Source: Apoderus coryli
Taxonomy: Eukaryota; Arthropoda; Insecta; Coleoptera; Attelabidae
Length of the DNA: 64,000 nucleotides
NCBI GenBank assembly: GCA_911728435.2
Contig: OU452200.1
Span: 33,433,715 to 33,497,714 of the forward strand
Direction: 5' to 3'
In this document: positions 11,935 to 22,942 of the stretch, piece after piece
Layout of the letters: every line of letters starts with the position of its first letter
Numbering within the stretch: position 1 is the stretch's first letter
Translations under genes and position numbers: made by a program
The notes under the pieces: model-generated
What the model was told of the DNA's origin: nothing
Databases searched by the model: none
What the model saw: only the letters and a program-made list of their open reading frames with translations

Positions 11935-13035
11935 CGAGCCCTTGTTTAGCGATGTTGTATAGTCTATCCAAAGTCAATGTAAAATATATAAATTTAACGG
12001 TTCTACAGGGGCTATCCATTACCGTGCCTCTTTACATTATAAAAGGGCATCGAATGCAGCATTTTTTGATACATTTCTCCCTCGTATATAAGACGTATAA
12101 TAAATCATGCCTTCCAAAAGATACCGACAGTAATAGAAATAACTACAGTGAATGCAAAAAGTATTGGGTTAATGATTAATCGAAAAAAAAAAAAGGATTA
12201 GAGTTTGCAAATAAATATATGAATGAAACAAATCATTCTTGGCAACGTGCTATTTTCTCAGAATAATCTAAATATAATCGGAAGGACATCATATGGTATG
12301 GCGAAGACTTAATGTGGAATTTTAAACAAGAAAATTTGTGTCCGACAGTAAAACACGGTGGATGAATATTATAACTATGATCTGTTCAATAGTTTTTCTT
12401 AGATTAATAAAATGAAAGAAGATATCAAATTAGATAATAATTTTTAATAAAACCTCAAGTGGATGAAACTTTTTGCATGCACTGTATCAGACACGGCCAG
12501 TATACGACACGACCGGAACATGTTGGGAGTTTAAGCATCAAGATTTACATGTGCAAAGCCAGCGTCTTCTTTTGAATATTTATCATCAGTTAAGGCCTGA
12601 AAATAATGAAGTGACGAATAAACATATTATAAAATGTTTAGGTTCTATAGAAAATGTCACTGACTAAGTGAGTAAAATTTGTTGTTAGTTGATAATAACA
12701 GAAGCATTTTATTATAAATGTATCTACTTATATGCATAACTAGTATTAACAATAGTATTAATTATTATAAAGGTATGTTCCTTGCTGTTCGAAAACGGAC
12801 TAGGTCTAAACTTCTAAAAACAAAAACAGCGTAGGTTTATATGTTGCCGTGTTGGAGCGGCAAGGAAAAATACAGTATGCTTTTATACAAATGAACATAT
12901 AATTGTTAATACATAAAGGATTTTTAAAATATCGTAGTGCGTATTGTTATGAAAAGTTAAAAGGGTGCATCAATGGACGGCTGCGGTTTGTATTGACATT
13001 ACAAAGTGGTTTTTTATATCATTTTAAACTAACTT
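11935..13035 (+). repeat. Dispersed element family, copy A
   Basis: Homologous in reverse complement to 14100-14870 (copy B) and to 29690-29850 plus 30990-31685 (copy C). Shared landmarks are CTATCCAAAGTCAATGTAAA, TGGTATGGCGAAG, the coding-like block at 12473-12667, and TGTTATGAAAAGTTAAAAGG. The block encodes KHQDLHVQSQRLLLNIYHQL, also open in copy C, suggesting the N-terminal helix-turn-helix part of a transposase. Copy A is the longest continuous copy. The superfamily is not determined; Tc1/mariner-related is a guess. Confidence 0.6.
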
Positions 13036-13059
13036 TAGAAACACTATACGTGGAGTCAA

Positions 13060-13690
13060 CCTTAATTAGTCCTCGGTCTCGGTCCTACGGTGACAAACCA
13101 TTAGAATATTTCAGAGACGAACTTGAATTGAATTTCAAAAGTTCGGTACCTATCTGTATTGTGCAATATAGTCTACTCAAATAACATACAGCAACCGCAT
13201 AACAGGTCCGGTTATACCGGAAGTTGATGGCGACTTTGTTATGTTAAATAGAACACCCTATATATTATTACTATTTTAGATTCTACGCAAGATTCAACAT
13301 GTTCCATGTATCATATCCTATTCTTAAGATTACCCGTTATTAACTTATATCATGATTTATGTCAAAATTGACATTTTAGGGATAAATAATAATCACATTG
13401 TTTTCTCATAAGCCAATCTTTGATAATTCTTTTGCACACCTTTTCTTATAAAGTATGGTCTCCTTTTTCCGACTCCATAAGAATTTTTCAGATTTATTCA
13501 TACAAGGTGGTCAAAAAAGTATTCTGAAAGTATGTTATAGAAAAACAGCTGAAAATAATTTGTTCAAATGAATAAAACAGGTATATTTTTATAATTCTAT
13601 CTACCTTATCATTTACAATGATGGCAATGTTGTAATAGGTGGTCGATTGCGAAAAGGCATATTTTTCGAAATATATAAAAATGTAACATT
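13060..13690. repeat. Diverged single arm of the 47-kb long-inverted-repeat element
   Basis: Matches the left arm of the element at 47312-48929 in order: TCCTACGGTG, CCATTAGA-TATTTCAGA, CCGGTTATACCGGAAGTTGATGG, TATATATTATTA, CATGATTTATGTCAAAATTGAC, GGTGGTCAAAAAA and TTTTTCGAAATAT. Indels and substitutions are frequent, so this is an older solo arm. Confidence 0.65.
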
Positions 13691-14099
13691 TTCCAGCTGC
13701 ACCGTTGACTATTCTGGAACATTCCTTTGGCTAATTAACTTAGTCAGCCATTTTTCGGCAATAACATAAGCTTCTAAACCCAGACATCACAAATTAATTG
13801 TTGTTTACCAGTGGTGGGCCAGCAAGATCTCCGGATCTTCCAAGCAAGATTTGTTTTGTTTGGGGTGCAATAAAACAAAAACTGTATTCCACACCAGTTT
13901 TTTTTTGTTTTAAGGGTCCGTTCGACGTAAGTCCCCGGTTTCACTGCAGCCTCACAGGCTTATTGTGAAAAGTCCCCGTAGTTTATGCCACCCAATCCAG
14001 CAACCCTGTACCCTCCACTGACTTGTGGAGTTCAGTTATGTGTTGGGTGACACTATCTGCTGGCGCTATTAGCGCATGCCCAAAAATAGCGTTGTAGGG
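13691..14099. other. No gene seen
   Basis: Locally less AT-rich stretch (13810-14050) without an ORF, hairpin or match elsewhere in the window that I could identify. Confidence 0.35.
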
Positions 14100-14870
14100 C
14101 TACACACTCACATATTACATGGTATAGTATTTCTAATCTTAATTTAAAATTATACAAAAAAAAACACAACTCGATATCCCTTTGTAGTGTCAATACCGAC
14201 CTCAGCCGTCCATAGGCGCACCCTTTTGACTTTTCATAACAACACATGCCCTACAATATTTTAAAAATCCTTTATGTATTAACGATTACTGATAAACTAA
14301 CTGTTCTGCTACTTTAAAAATATTTTTAAAAACAAATATTATATTATATACTTACACTTGTCACAAAATAATTTCCGCTCAAAACGAAAACAAATGTGTT
14401 GCGGTCGTGTCACTGGTATACTCCCTTGTAAAAAAAAAACTGTCTGTATATGTATAACTATTGAACTAATCATGGTTACAATATTCTGCCACCGTGGTTT
14501 ACTGTCAGACACAAGTTTTCTTGTTTAAATTCCACATTAAGTCTTCACCATATTATATGATGTCCATCCAACTATATTTAGATTAATCTGAGAAAAAAAC
14601 ACGTTGCCAAAAATTATTTGTTTTATTCATATTATATTTATTTGCAAACTCTAATCATTAACCCAACTTTTTCCAGTCACTGTAGTTATTTTTATTACGT
14701 ACTGTGTTATGACAGGCATAATTTATTATAGGTCTTATATACGAGGGAGAAATGTATCAAAAAAAGGCTGCATTCGATGCCCATTTCTAATGTAAAGAGG
14801 CATGGGAACGGATAGCCCCGGTAGAATCGTTAAATTTATATATTTAAAATTAAGATTAGAAAGAGTATAC
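14100..14870 (-). repeat. Dispersed element family, copy B
   Basis: Reverse-complement copy of 11935-13035: TGACTTTTCATAACAACACATGCC (14228-14251) corresponds to 12945-12965, and CCATATTATATGATGTCCATC corresponds to 12290-12310. The coding-like block of copy A is largely missing here. Confidence 0.55.
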
Positions 14871-16076
14871 GGTGTTTCAACTGCCCCAGTTAATTCATGG
14901 GACGATTTAATAAGAACAATCAGAACACTGTTCGAAACTTTACCTTTAGCCCAAATTGCACGAGCTGCTTAAGACAAAATGGGGGCCCTATTGAATATTT
15001 TTTATTGTTAGTTGGTTGTTATTCCGCCTAAATGTTAATTTTGAATAGTTGAATATTTGTTTCCTTAAAAATCGTGTTGATTTCGGCTGCATGATCTTCA
15101 TTTTTTCTAGTTCTGGGTTTTTGTAATACTCAATTTGTAGGTATAGCTCCGAGTCAGTGTAATTGATGAGTGTAATCTTCTTTTCTTCTCACTTTTTCTC
15201 TACTCATGAGTATACTTGTTAAACAGTCTAGAGGAACAACAAAATTCTGTATGGTACAATTAAAATAAAACAACATATTATACTTTTTAAGTGCCCTGTA
15301 GGAACTAATTGTACCTAAATCGATATATAAATTTGTTTTATTTTCTAGTAGTTGCGAAAGTTGCAAGACTATAACAAAAGTCTTAAATAGTTGTGCTGTA
15401 TTTTAAAAGTTTCTTTTGTTGTACGATTCCCTGCCTGAATTTGCTCAACTTATCAACACAAAAAAAGAACCAGCAAAACATTTGCAATTTGCCGAGCAGC
15501 ATTCAGCCAGCTGTAATTTTGATAATGACCACGATAACGGTGTAGCAGTATGGCATTTTTTGCAAATCCTTTCGCTATTTATACCTCCTGTGAGAATTAA
15601 AAGGGGATTATGGTGGGCAGTAAATATACTGAGGCGGAGATAAAAAAAATAGAAAGGGTTAGCGTATAATCTCTAATTTTATTTGGGAATATATCCGTGG
15701 GTAATATTAAGTGTTACCCACTCTATATTTTTGATTATGAGATTGGCTTAATAGGCTTACAATTTATGACAAGAATTTAAAATTTCTTGAATACAGTAGG
15801 ACCATTGAAATAAATGATATTTTTCAATATAATTTATGATAAATATAAGTAATAACCTTCTAGTAACCCGACTAAAAGGCAACCATAAAATAAAAAAAAA
15901 TCGGTTGTTTTGCCCCAAAACTTTCCCGACGAGATATAAGCGAAAAATATGAACAGCGTAACGAAAGAGAAATTACCTACTATTATAATTGTAGCATTTT
16001 TATTATTTCCCATAAACTCACCTAACAAACTAACTCCTTTATTCAAAAACTAGATATATAAAAAAGAATAGCCAGA
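14871..16076. other. No convincing gene
   Basis: 14850-14985 on the plus strand could encode VNSWDDLIRTIRTLFETLP, faintly like a transposase C-terminus, but it stands alone. The rest shows no support for genes. Confidence 0.3.
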
Positions 16077-16145
16077 GCTGGGATTAGCTGCGGCAGGTCC
16101 TAGCGTCAAGGACCTACCGCAGGCTAATCCCGCACTTCTCTACCA
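16077..16145. repeat. Short hairpin
   Basis: GGGATTAGCTGCGGCAGGTCC and GGACCTACCGCAGGCTAATCCC pair over about 22 bp with one or two mismatches, around a small loop. It directly precedes the RNase H fragment at 16208. Its function is unknown. Confidence 0.6.
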
Positions 16146-16207
16146 CTGACGACAGTGACGCTTATGCAAATTAAGTTCTAAAAGTATATAAAAGAGATGC
16201 CAACTAC

Positions 16208-16385
16208 CTAACTCATCAGCGACCTAAGGCGAATTACAGGCCTTTTTACGGGACACCACCCAGTGAAGTACCATCTCAAAAACCGAGGACGACGCTTGTC
16301 GGTTTTGCGAAGACGCAACAGAGACAACAGAACACGTGCTCTGTGAATGCATGGCACTTTTCTGCAAAAGGCTAAAACACCTTGT
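16208..16385 (+). pseudogene. Non-LTR retrotransposon tail fragment, uninterrupted
   Basis: Plus-strand copy of the RNase H/Cys-rich tail seen at 3375-6662: DLRRITGLFTGHHPVKYHL, then after a small frame change TEDDACRFCEDATETTEHVL and CECMALFCKRLKH. It carries the CX2C and CXC cysteines typical of the tail. It is important as an empty-site reference for the insertion at 3555-6142. Confidence 0.75.
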
Positions 16386-17515
16386 TTTCATAGTCGTTCG
16401 TAAATAGTGTAAACGGGGTCAAAATAAAAAAATATTAACTTCCTAAACTTATTCGAAATACGGAATAATTTTTCATACTTGTGATAGAATATAACCTAAA
16501 AAATGTTACATAAATGAACTGGTTCACACAGGCGGTCGAAAATAGTGTAATAGTGTAAAAAAGGGTAAAATATGTACTTATAAATAGTGTCTCCAGAGAG
16601 AAGACAAAGGAAAAAACCCAGATACTTAGAAATTTTAGATAAATGACAAAAAGGTTATAAAATTGTTACTTTTACACTTAAATATGGAGAGCTATTCGTG
16701 CCTCGAGGGCAACAGTTTATTTCATATCTAATTCCGGACAAAATAAGGAGAACAGTGACTTTATATATCTATATTCGGAACTATAATTCTAGTATACCAT
16801 TTAGACAAGTTCAATAACTGTTTATTCCCATCGAGAACATGTCAATACCAGTGTCGAAAGCAACAACAGCAGTCGCATCAGTATTATAACAGCAGGAACA
16901 TATTTCCTGCTGTCCGATGCAGTTGCAGGACGACCTATTGAATGTTTTGAGTGTTGAATGCCATATAATATACTTCACTCACAGTCTGTTATGTTATGGT
17001 ATAGCACTGTATGTCTTACGTCTCTTATTCTATGGTTATAGTAGCATTTGTAAATAAAAAGAAGTGATACTACCATTTTGGTTTATTTACGAACTTTGAA
17101 TAAGCGGTTATAAAGAATTTTTTTACAATGTGATGATACTAGACATCAACATAATAAAATATAAAAACAACTGGCCATGTATTTAAATTGGCTAATTATG
17201 TCTAGCAACTTACTTTCTAAAGAACATTAAAAGTTAAAAGAAAAACGCATTCCTAATTTTTACTGCAGTTAGACGACTTCTTAATATAAATTTTTTTAAA
17301 GCACATATCTTATATAGTGCAAAGCATCTGGCTCAATTTTACTCTCCCGCACAGGGACTTAAACGCTTCAAACCAATTGAGCTAAATTTTGGTATATGAG
17401 TTTGGGCTAGTCCTAGGATCAACCCATTAGTGTTTTGGTTGAAAGAAGAAGAAATATTGAGTAGTTTTACTAATAGCTTTGATAGAATATCACCTATGAA
17501 ATATATCATAAAAAA
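16386..17515. repeat. Region with scattered CGTAAATAGTG motifs
   Basis: Variants of GTTCGTAAATAGTG occur at about 16393, 16534 and 17532, and TAAATAGTG again near 16580. 17379-17445 (GCTAAATTTTGGTATATGAG... CCCATTAG) recurs at 26345-26397. No gene. The motif reappears in both arms of the palindrome that follows. Confidence 0.45.
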
Positions 17516-18063
17516 CCTGCTGACATAGGCGTTCGTAAATAGTGAAATAATTTTAATGCTAGCATTTAGCAGAATTTAGTGTGTTCCAAAACTACTCTGT
17601 TGCAATTTTGATTTTTTTAATCAAGGACTTCGCGCCAATTATGAAAGACAGGATATACAGGGTGTCCGGAAAGGTCATGTCGTAAATGAAAGGACTACTA
17701 GAAGACGACATGTAAAATTTTTGTCTAGCGAACCTCGTTACGGCGTTAATGGCTTTCAAAGTGAGAATTAAAAGATTAATTTAATGAAATTAAATGAAAT
17801 TAATCTTTTAATTCTCACTTTGAAAGCCATTAACGCCGTAACGAGGTTCGCTAGACAAAAATTTTACATGTCGTCTTCTAGTAGTCCTTTCATTTACGAC
17901 ATGACCTTTCCGGACACCCTGTATATCCTGTCTTTCATAATTGGCGCGAAGTCCTTGATTAAAAAAATCAAAATTGCAACAGAGTAGTTTTGGAACACAC
18001 TAAATTCTGCTAAATGCTAGCATTAAAATTATTTCACTATTTACGAACGCCTATGTCAGCAGG
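17516..18063. repeat. Near-perfect 548-bp palindrome
   Basis: Arms of about 268 bp (17516-17783 and 17796-18063) appear identical by eye over a 12-nt centre. CCTGCTGACATAGGCG at the left mirrors CGCCTATGTCAGCAGG at the right. A TACAGGGTGTCCGGAAAGG terminus begins inside each arm (about 17656 and 17925), and the symmetry continues about 140 bp beyond it into flanking repeat DNA. The ORF at 17784-17987 is an artefact of the arm. Confidence 0.85.
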
Positions 18064-18417
18064 TACCCATTGGTAACTTCCAAACGGTTAACACGGTACT
18101 GAATTATTTTATTTTTTTATCTTCGTTTCTATAGTAATACGGCAATCACGTTAAGAGTTTAGTATACAAAACTCCAATCAATAGCAGAGAAGAATAACTA
18201 AATCGCATACTTACATTTGCATATGCCCTTAAAAATGATCAGCACATCTTATATCGAGTAGTAGTGATAGTAGTAGTATTTCATTTAAATAATTACAATA
18301 ATGGTGTTTCAAAGGACGCTTAAGTTTAAAATAAACTTGTGTGCGCCTAATCGACAGCATTAAGCAATGAACATGCATACAAATCTATCAACTACATATT
18401 GTATTCTATCAGTTACA
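18064..18417. other. No gene seen
   Basis: AT-rich spacer between the palindrome and the Tc1 element; nothing recognised. Confidence 0.4.
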
Positions 18418-19835
18418 TACACTCAGTTTCAAAAGTTATGCACCACCCTGTAAAACCAAAAATATGTATTTGTATTGAATTTCAGCAGTGTAGATATTTA
18501 CTCGATAATGCTCCTTTTCCAAAAATAAAAAAATATGCCAAAAAAGGAAGCAGATTAATCCTTATCACAATCGTAAAGCAAAACATGTACTTTTGTACGT
18601 GTCGTTTAAAATAAGCAGTGTTTAAAAATTAGTTTTAACAATACCCGGAAATCCGCTTAGTAATGAAAGTCGTTTGCGAATAATCTTCCTTCATGAAGAA
18701 GGCCTAATCTATCGACAAATAGCCGATAGATTAGGCTGTGACCACAGTACGGTTACTCAGACCATTCAAAGGCGCATGGAGACGGGTTCTGTGGAAAGTA
18801 GACCTCGAAGTGGGCGTCCACGAATTACAACCGAAAGGCAAGACCGATATGTTGCTCAAGTGACTCGGAGAAATAGATTTGTAACGGTCAGCAGCCTTCG
18901 AAGGCAATTCCATCATAGTTACCATCAATCTAATGCCACCATTAGAAGACGCCTCATTGCCTCGGGTTTGCTGTCTAGAAGACCTCTACGAGTGCAAAGG
19001 TTGTTACCTAGACATAGGCGGTCGCGGTTAGAATGGGCTCGTGGTCACCAAAACTGGCTTTTGCCTCAATGGTCAAATGTAATGTTATGGATGAGACAAG
19101 GATTCGATTGGTTAGTGACGATCGTCGATGTCGAGTCTGGAGAGAACGGGGAGCACAACACCGACTTGCTTTCGCCGGAGAAGTTGTACCATTTGAAGGC
19201 GGGAGTGTTATGTTTTGGAGTGCAATCATGTACGGCAGAAGAACCCCCTTGGTTCATGTTCCTGGCACTATAACCGGCCAGATTTATATCGATCTTATTT
19301 TTCGGCCTATTGTGCAACCAATTCGAGACGAAGCAGGTCCCAATTTCATCTTTATGGACGATAACCCTCGTCCACATCGAAGCCGAGCCGTCCTAGAGTT
19401 CTTCGGAAGGGTGAAATTGACAGATTGGAGTAATCACCGCTTTTTCCGGACTAATTGTCCAGGTGGATTCGTCGTCGCTTGAACCCACCTATGAACGTTC
19501 AAGAGCTCATACTAGCCGCTACTGAAGAATGGAATAACATTCCTGAAGCATACCGAAATAACCTAATACGAGGCATGCACAGACGTGTTTATGCATTGCT
19601 ACAAAGTATGGGTGGTAATACAAGGGAAAGTAGTGACATAATCAACAAATAAAATTACTTGGCAATGAAATTTTTTGGTATTTTTTCTTTTTGCCCTAAT
19701 AACCTTTAATTAGTTGTGTCATCATACTCTAAAATGCTGCAAAAACAATTAGTAAGAATATATTTTTAGAATGACAATTTTGTTTACTTCTAGATGTAAT
19801 TTCAAACTGGTGCAAGACTTTTGAAAATGAGTGTA
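18418..19835 (+). mobile_element. Tc1-like transposon, 1.42 kb
   Basis: Terminal inverted repeats TACACTCAGTTTCAAAAGTT (left) and its near complement AACTTTTGAAAATGAGTGTA-like right end (about 19808-19835) begin and end in TA, the Tc1/mariner target. Inside is a degenerate plus-strand transposase. It lies about 2.9 kb upstream of CLIP-SP gene 1. Confidence 0.85.
18660..19655 (+). pseudogene. Tc1-like transposase, inactivated
   Basis: The N-terminus has the paired-type helix-turn-helix (HEEGLIYRQIADRLGCDHST), GRPR motif (RSGRPRITTERQ) and second helix bundle (NATIRRRLIASGLLSRRP). After a frameshift near 19085 the catalytic domain continues with MDETRIRLVSDD (first Asp) and FIFMDDNPRPHRSRAVLEFF (second Asp). 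The third catalytic segment, normally SPDLNPIEHLWD, is deleted, and the C-terminus resumes as IRRRLNPPMNVQELILAATE before TAA. The loss of the third acidic residue plus frameshifts means no activity. Confidence 0.85.
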
Positions 19836-20278
19836 TTATTCCTTTTACCTATACCTTATCATTTTAATTAAATTAATTTAAATCAGTGCTCTAAGTTATT
19901 TCCAAAACAAAAAATAAATAATAGTACTCTATACTTAATAATTAAAAACAATCATATAATTGTAATCTCCTTTACAAAACTATTAATGGCGAAAATAGAA
20001 AGAACGATTAACATAGAGAAAAACATTTCCGCATACCGTATAATATTTATATTGTTTGCTTTTTTATGTTTTAAATAACAATAGGCATATTATTTTTAAA
20101 AAGACTATGAAATTTCATAGTTTAAGTAATTACTTCATTGATTTTATTTGTGTTTCGATAACTGCAGGTAAACAAATATTTTTTAAATTAATTACTCGTT
20201 TTATCTTTTGTGTTTTGGGGCTATAAATTCTACAAACGTGGGGCTATGTAATTGTAAGTATTATAGCGGTGCAGGATT
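19836..20278. other. No gene seen
   Basis: Very AT-rich; no ORF or repeat boundary recognised. Confidence 0.4.
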
Positions 20279-20465
20279 TTAGCATGTTGTGATCGACTGT
20301 TGTGAAATTTGCATAAGGTAATGTGAGACTACAACAAACTGTCTAATACTAAAAATTTTTGTCTCCGTATATAAGAGATCCGTTAGGTAGAGGAAGGGTT
20401 TTTTAAATATTATTTGTAGTATGCGATTTTGTAAGCGCTGAAGCGGACATATCACAGTTTTTGAC

Positions 20466-21844
20466 CACAAAACATACCCTTTTAGAACACGAACTGCAAT
20501 GTTAACAATCGGAACTAAAAGAAGCGCCATCTATTGATGTGTCGCATACTCATAAATTAGTTTTGGCGGGAAATTTAAAATAATATTAGTGACGAATATT
20601 TCCAATAAATTTAAATAGTTACATATTATGATGCAACTATTAATTGTAGTTTTTCAAAAACTTATTAAAACGAGATAGTGTTCAAAATACTTTTGAAAAA
20701 CTACAAATAAAGTTGCACCATTATATGTTACAGGACACAAAACATTAATGGGATCGAAAAAAAACAACTATTATTATAAAACATTTATTATTAAAATAGA
20801 AACGCACAATTAGCAATATTATTTTACATTTTAATTTAGTCAAAAAGTAGGTAGTAGGTACACAATAAAGTTTATAATTTAAAAACATAAATAAAATAAC
20901 AGGCAGCTTGGAATAGTTACGTTCTTGGAATATTCTTTCGATGTGCTAGGGCTAGGCATGTCATCGATGACCATGGGGTAACTTATACTAGGGTCACCGA
21001 CGGATTCCTTTGATGTGGTAGGTCCAGTACTTATGTCTATATCACAACTAGAGTGTTCCAATTTTCTTCGTTTTGGACCAGATGCCTCCTCTATAAATTC
21101 AATTATTTCATAAAAACATGTACCACATTTAATAGAGGTGCGTGGTTTTCTTACCTGTATTAAGATGTAATATTGGTGTTGCATTCCATTTAAGGTCTCT
21201 TTGACACCCAAACTGTAAATCATCCGGAAAAAAATGTTTCGCACACACTAGATAACTTTTAAGTAGTTTATCAATGGGAATGTTAAATAAACGGGGGTTG
21301 TTTATATTTGTCAACAACTTTATTAGCATTTCTGGTTCTTTATTAGGGTTCGGAAATCGGAAAAAACTACCATTCTTAGTCTCACAGTTGGGAACACAAC
21401 ATTTTTTTTTGCCGGTCGAACTTCACCAACAAAAAGAGCCATAATAATTAAAATAGCACACACTGAACGCAATTTTTATGCACAATTTACAATTAATCAA
21501 ACTTTTAAACAAGACTCGCACTCTTTTTTTCAAACTCTTAACGCAAAAAATCATATTAAGACTTGAAATTATGCCACACCCTTTTGTGGGAAATACGACT
21601 ATAACAAATGTTTTGTGGGTAATACCAAAATTTTTTAAACGTAAAATAGGTGGATGTTTTGTGACTTTAAAATGAAAAATTTTTTTTTTGCGACACCTAG
21701 CAATAGGAAGTCAAACTAAGCGTAGTAGAACAGACATTTTTCTTCACTTTTCGTTTGCAGCTCCTCTCGTGACTGTTCGCATAGTTAAAAACAGTGTTCC
21801 AGTCTCTGCCATTTAAGTTAATCTTCTAAGGGGTATGTTTGGTG
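20466..21844 (-). mobile_element. P-type (THAP) transposon, 1,379 bp
   Basis: Flanked by direct repeats GTTTTTGAC (20457-20465 and 21845-21853). The termini are inverted: CACAAAACATACCC at the left and CACCAAACATACCC (reverse complement) at the right. It encodes a THAP zinc finger on the minus strand. P elements produce 8-bp duplications; the apparent 9 bp may include one chance base. No RNase H-like transposase domain fits in 1.4 kb, so it is an internally deleted derivative. A subordinate inverted repeat at about 20630-20735 (GTAGTTTTTCAAAA/TTTTGAAAAACTAC) may be a transposase-binding or structural feature. Confidence 0.8.
20879..21442 (-). pseudogene. THAP-domain protein of the P-type element
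   Basis: Exon 1 (21442-21155) carries a complete C2CH THAP finger: CCVPNCETKNG, FFRFPNPNKEPE, LVCAKHFFPDD and the terminal NATPILHL (AVPTIF-like). A GT donor after 21155 and an AG before 21090 remove a 64-nt intron in phase 1, leading to a Ser/Thr-rich tail (GPKRRKLEHSSCDIDIS ... PSPSTSKEY) and TAA at 20881-20879. The ATG at 21442 is out of frame with the finger by one base at an A9 run (21402-21410). Either the gene is broken or the true start is elsewhere. If functional it would be a DNA-binding protein without catalytic domain, like the Drosophila KP repressor; that is inference. Confidence 0.6.
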
Positions 21845-22155
21845 GTTTTTGACATACCTCCCCAACTTATCAACCCGTATCGAAGAATTGATTCCACAAG
21901 AGCTTTTTTAATTATTATAATTTATTTTTCTTTTAAGATAGATTTTAATTGTTTGGTTTTATGCATTAGAAATTTTAGTTTTTTGTGTACATTTTGTACT
22001 TGTGTGTCCCATCGTAAATGATTATCTATATATATTCCGAGATATTTTATGGATGTAACCGATTTGATCGATATCGCATTGTTATCTTGAGTTAAATCTA
22101 GAGTAAAACGTAGATGTTTACAAAATTCAACAATGTATTCAAAATCAAGGTGCAC

Positions 22156-22623
22156 AGATGAACACCTTTCCTAGCACTTTTACTTTGTTTTAATTATGTT
22201 AAATTAACCCAAAATTAACATCATTTAGTTTTTATTAAAATGCGAGTTTATACCAAACGGTACTTGTATGTCAGATGCGCGTATTTCATATACAAAGTAT
22301 CCTCGTCTGAAAGAGCTCTTAGTCGTAAAACTCCGTAAACATCGGCTATCTGTATACAGGTCCGGGTGGCAAAATTTCTTTATTAAGTAGTCGATATTAT
22401 TTAAAACTTTTTATTTCCTGTTCGGGTAAAATTACGGTATAATATTATCCTTAACATACAACGATCCATGTATTAATTTTAATAATAAGTAGTTATATTT
22501 ATTTACAGTTTGATTGAGAATTGTGTTATCGTGTCTTCTAATTTAAAACAAAATGTTCTGTCCGCATAAGTAAATACTTGTAATAATGCATTTATGTTAT
22601 GTTTACTGAAATTTTGCCTTGGC
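22156..22623. other. Spacer upstream of CLIP-SP gene 1
   Basis: No exon recognised. If gene 1 has an untranslated first exon it could lie here or upstream of the transposon block. Confidence 0.35.
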
Positions 22624-22660
22624 TATATTTAATACGATAAAGAGGTTAAATAGTTCAGGC
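22624..22660 (+). promoter_or_regulatory. Candidate core promoter of CLIP-SP gene 1
   Basis: TATATTTA at 22624-22631 is followed 32 bp later by GTTCAGG, which resembles an arthropod initiator. Spacing is right for TATA/Inr, and the start codon lies about 85 bp downstream. Such motifs are common by chance in AT-rich DNA. Confidence 0.25.
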
Positions 22661-22740
22661 TGGGTTTTTAAATCGTAAATTGATACTTTAGTAAAATAAG
22701 ATTTCGCTAGAATGCTGACAGTTATGTACAAAATATTAAA

Positions 22741-22942
22741 ATGAAAATACTGGTTTATGTATTTTTAGTTATAAACTCTGTGTATTGTGATGAAACTTTA
22801 GTAAATTCTACTCACATTAGTGACCATAATTTAGAGAACGTGACATATTATAGTGAGGAAGACGTGACTTACGAGGATCAGGATACATCAGCAACAACCA
22901 ATGTGGATATTTTCAATATTACTAATTTTCATCATGTGCTAA
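22741..22942 (+). CDS. CLIP-SP 1 exon 1
   Basis: Signal peptide MKILVYVFLVINSVYC and an acidic pro-segment with NST, NVT and NIT sequons. The donor is A|GTATGT in phase 1. The open frame runs a few codons into the intron and stops. Confidence 0.85.

Larger units (their letters stand above)
20279..22155 (-). pseudogene. Non-LTR reverse transcriptase C-terminal part, split by a P-type element
   Basis: Minus-strand pieces are 22155-21854 (VTSIKYLGIYIDNHLRWDTQ, LVESILRYGLISWGGM) and 20465-20279 (VICPLQRLQNRILQIIFKKP, TETKIFSIRQ). These are the RT thumb and post-RT region of a Jockey-like element. Removing 20466-21844 and one 9-bp repeat joins SWGGMSK to TVICPLQRLQ in a single frame, so the element was continuous when hit. 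5' truncated. A weak break lies between LKSILKEK and LVESIL. Confidence 0.8.

Noticed and set aside
17784..17987. 67-codon ORF MKLNEINLLILTLKAINAVT...
   Set aside because: It is the right arm of a near-perfect palindrome; the frame is a by-product of the repeat.
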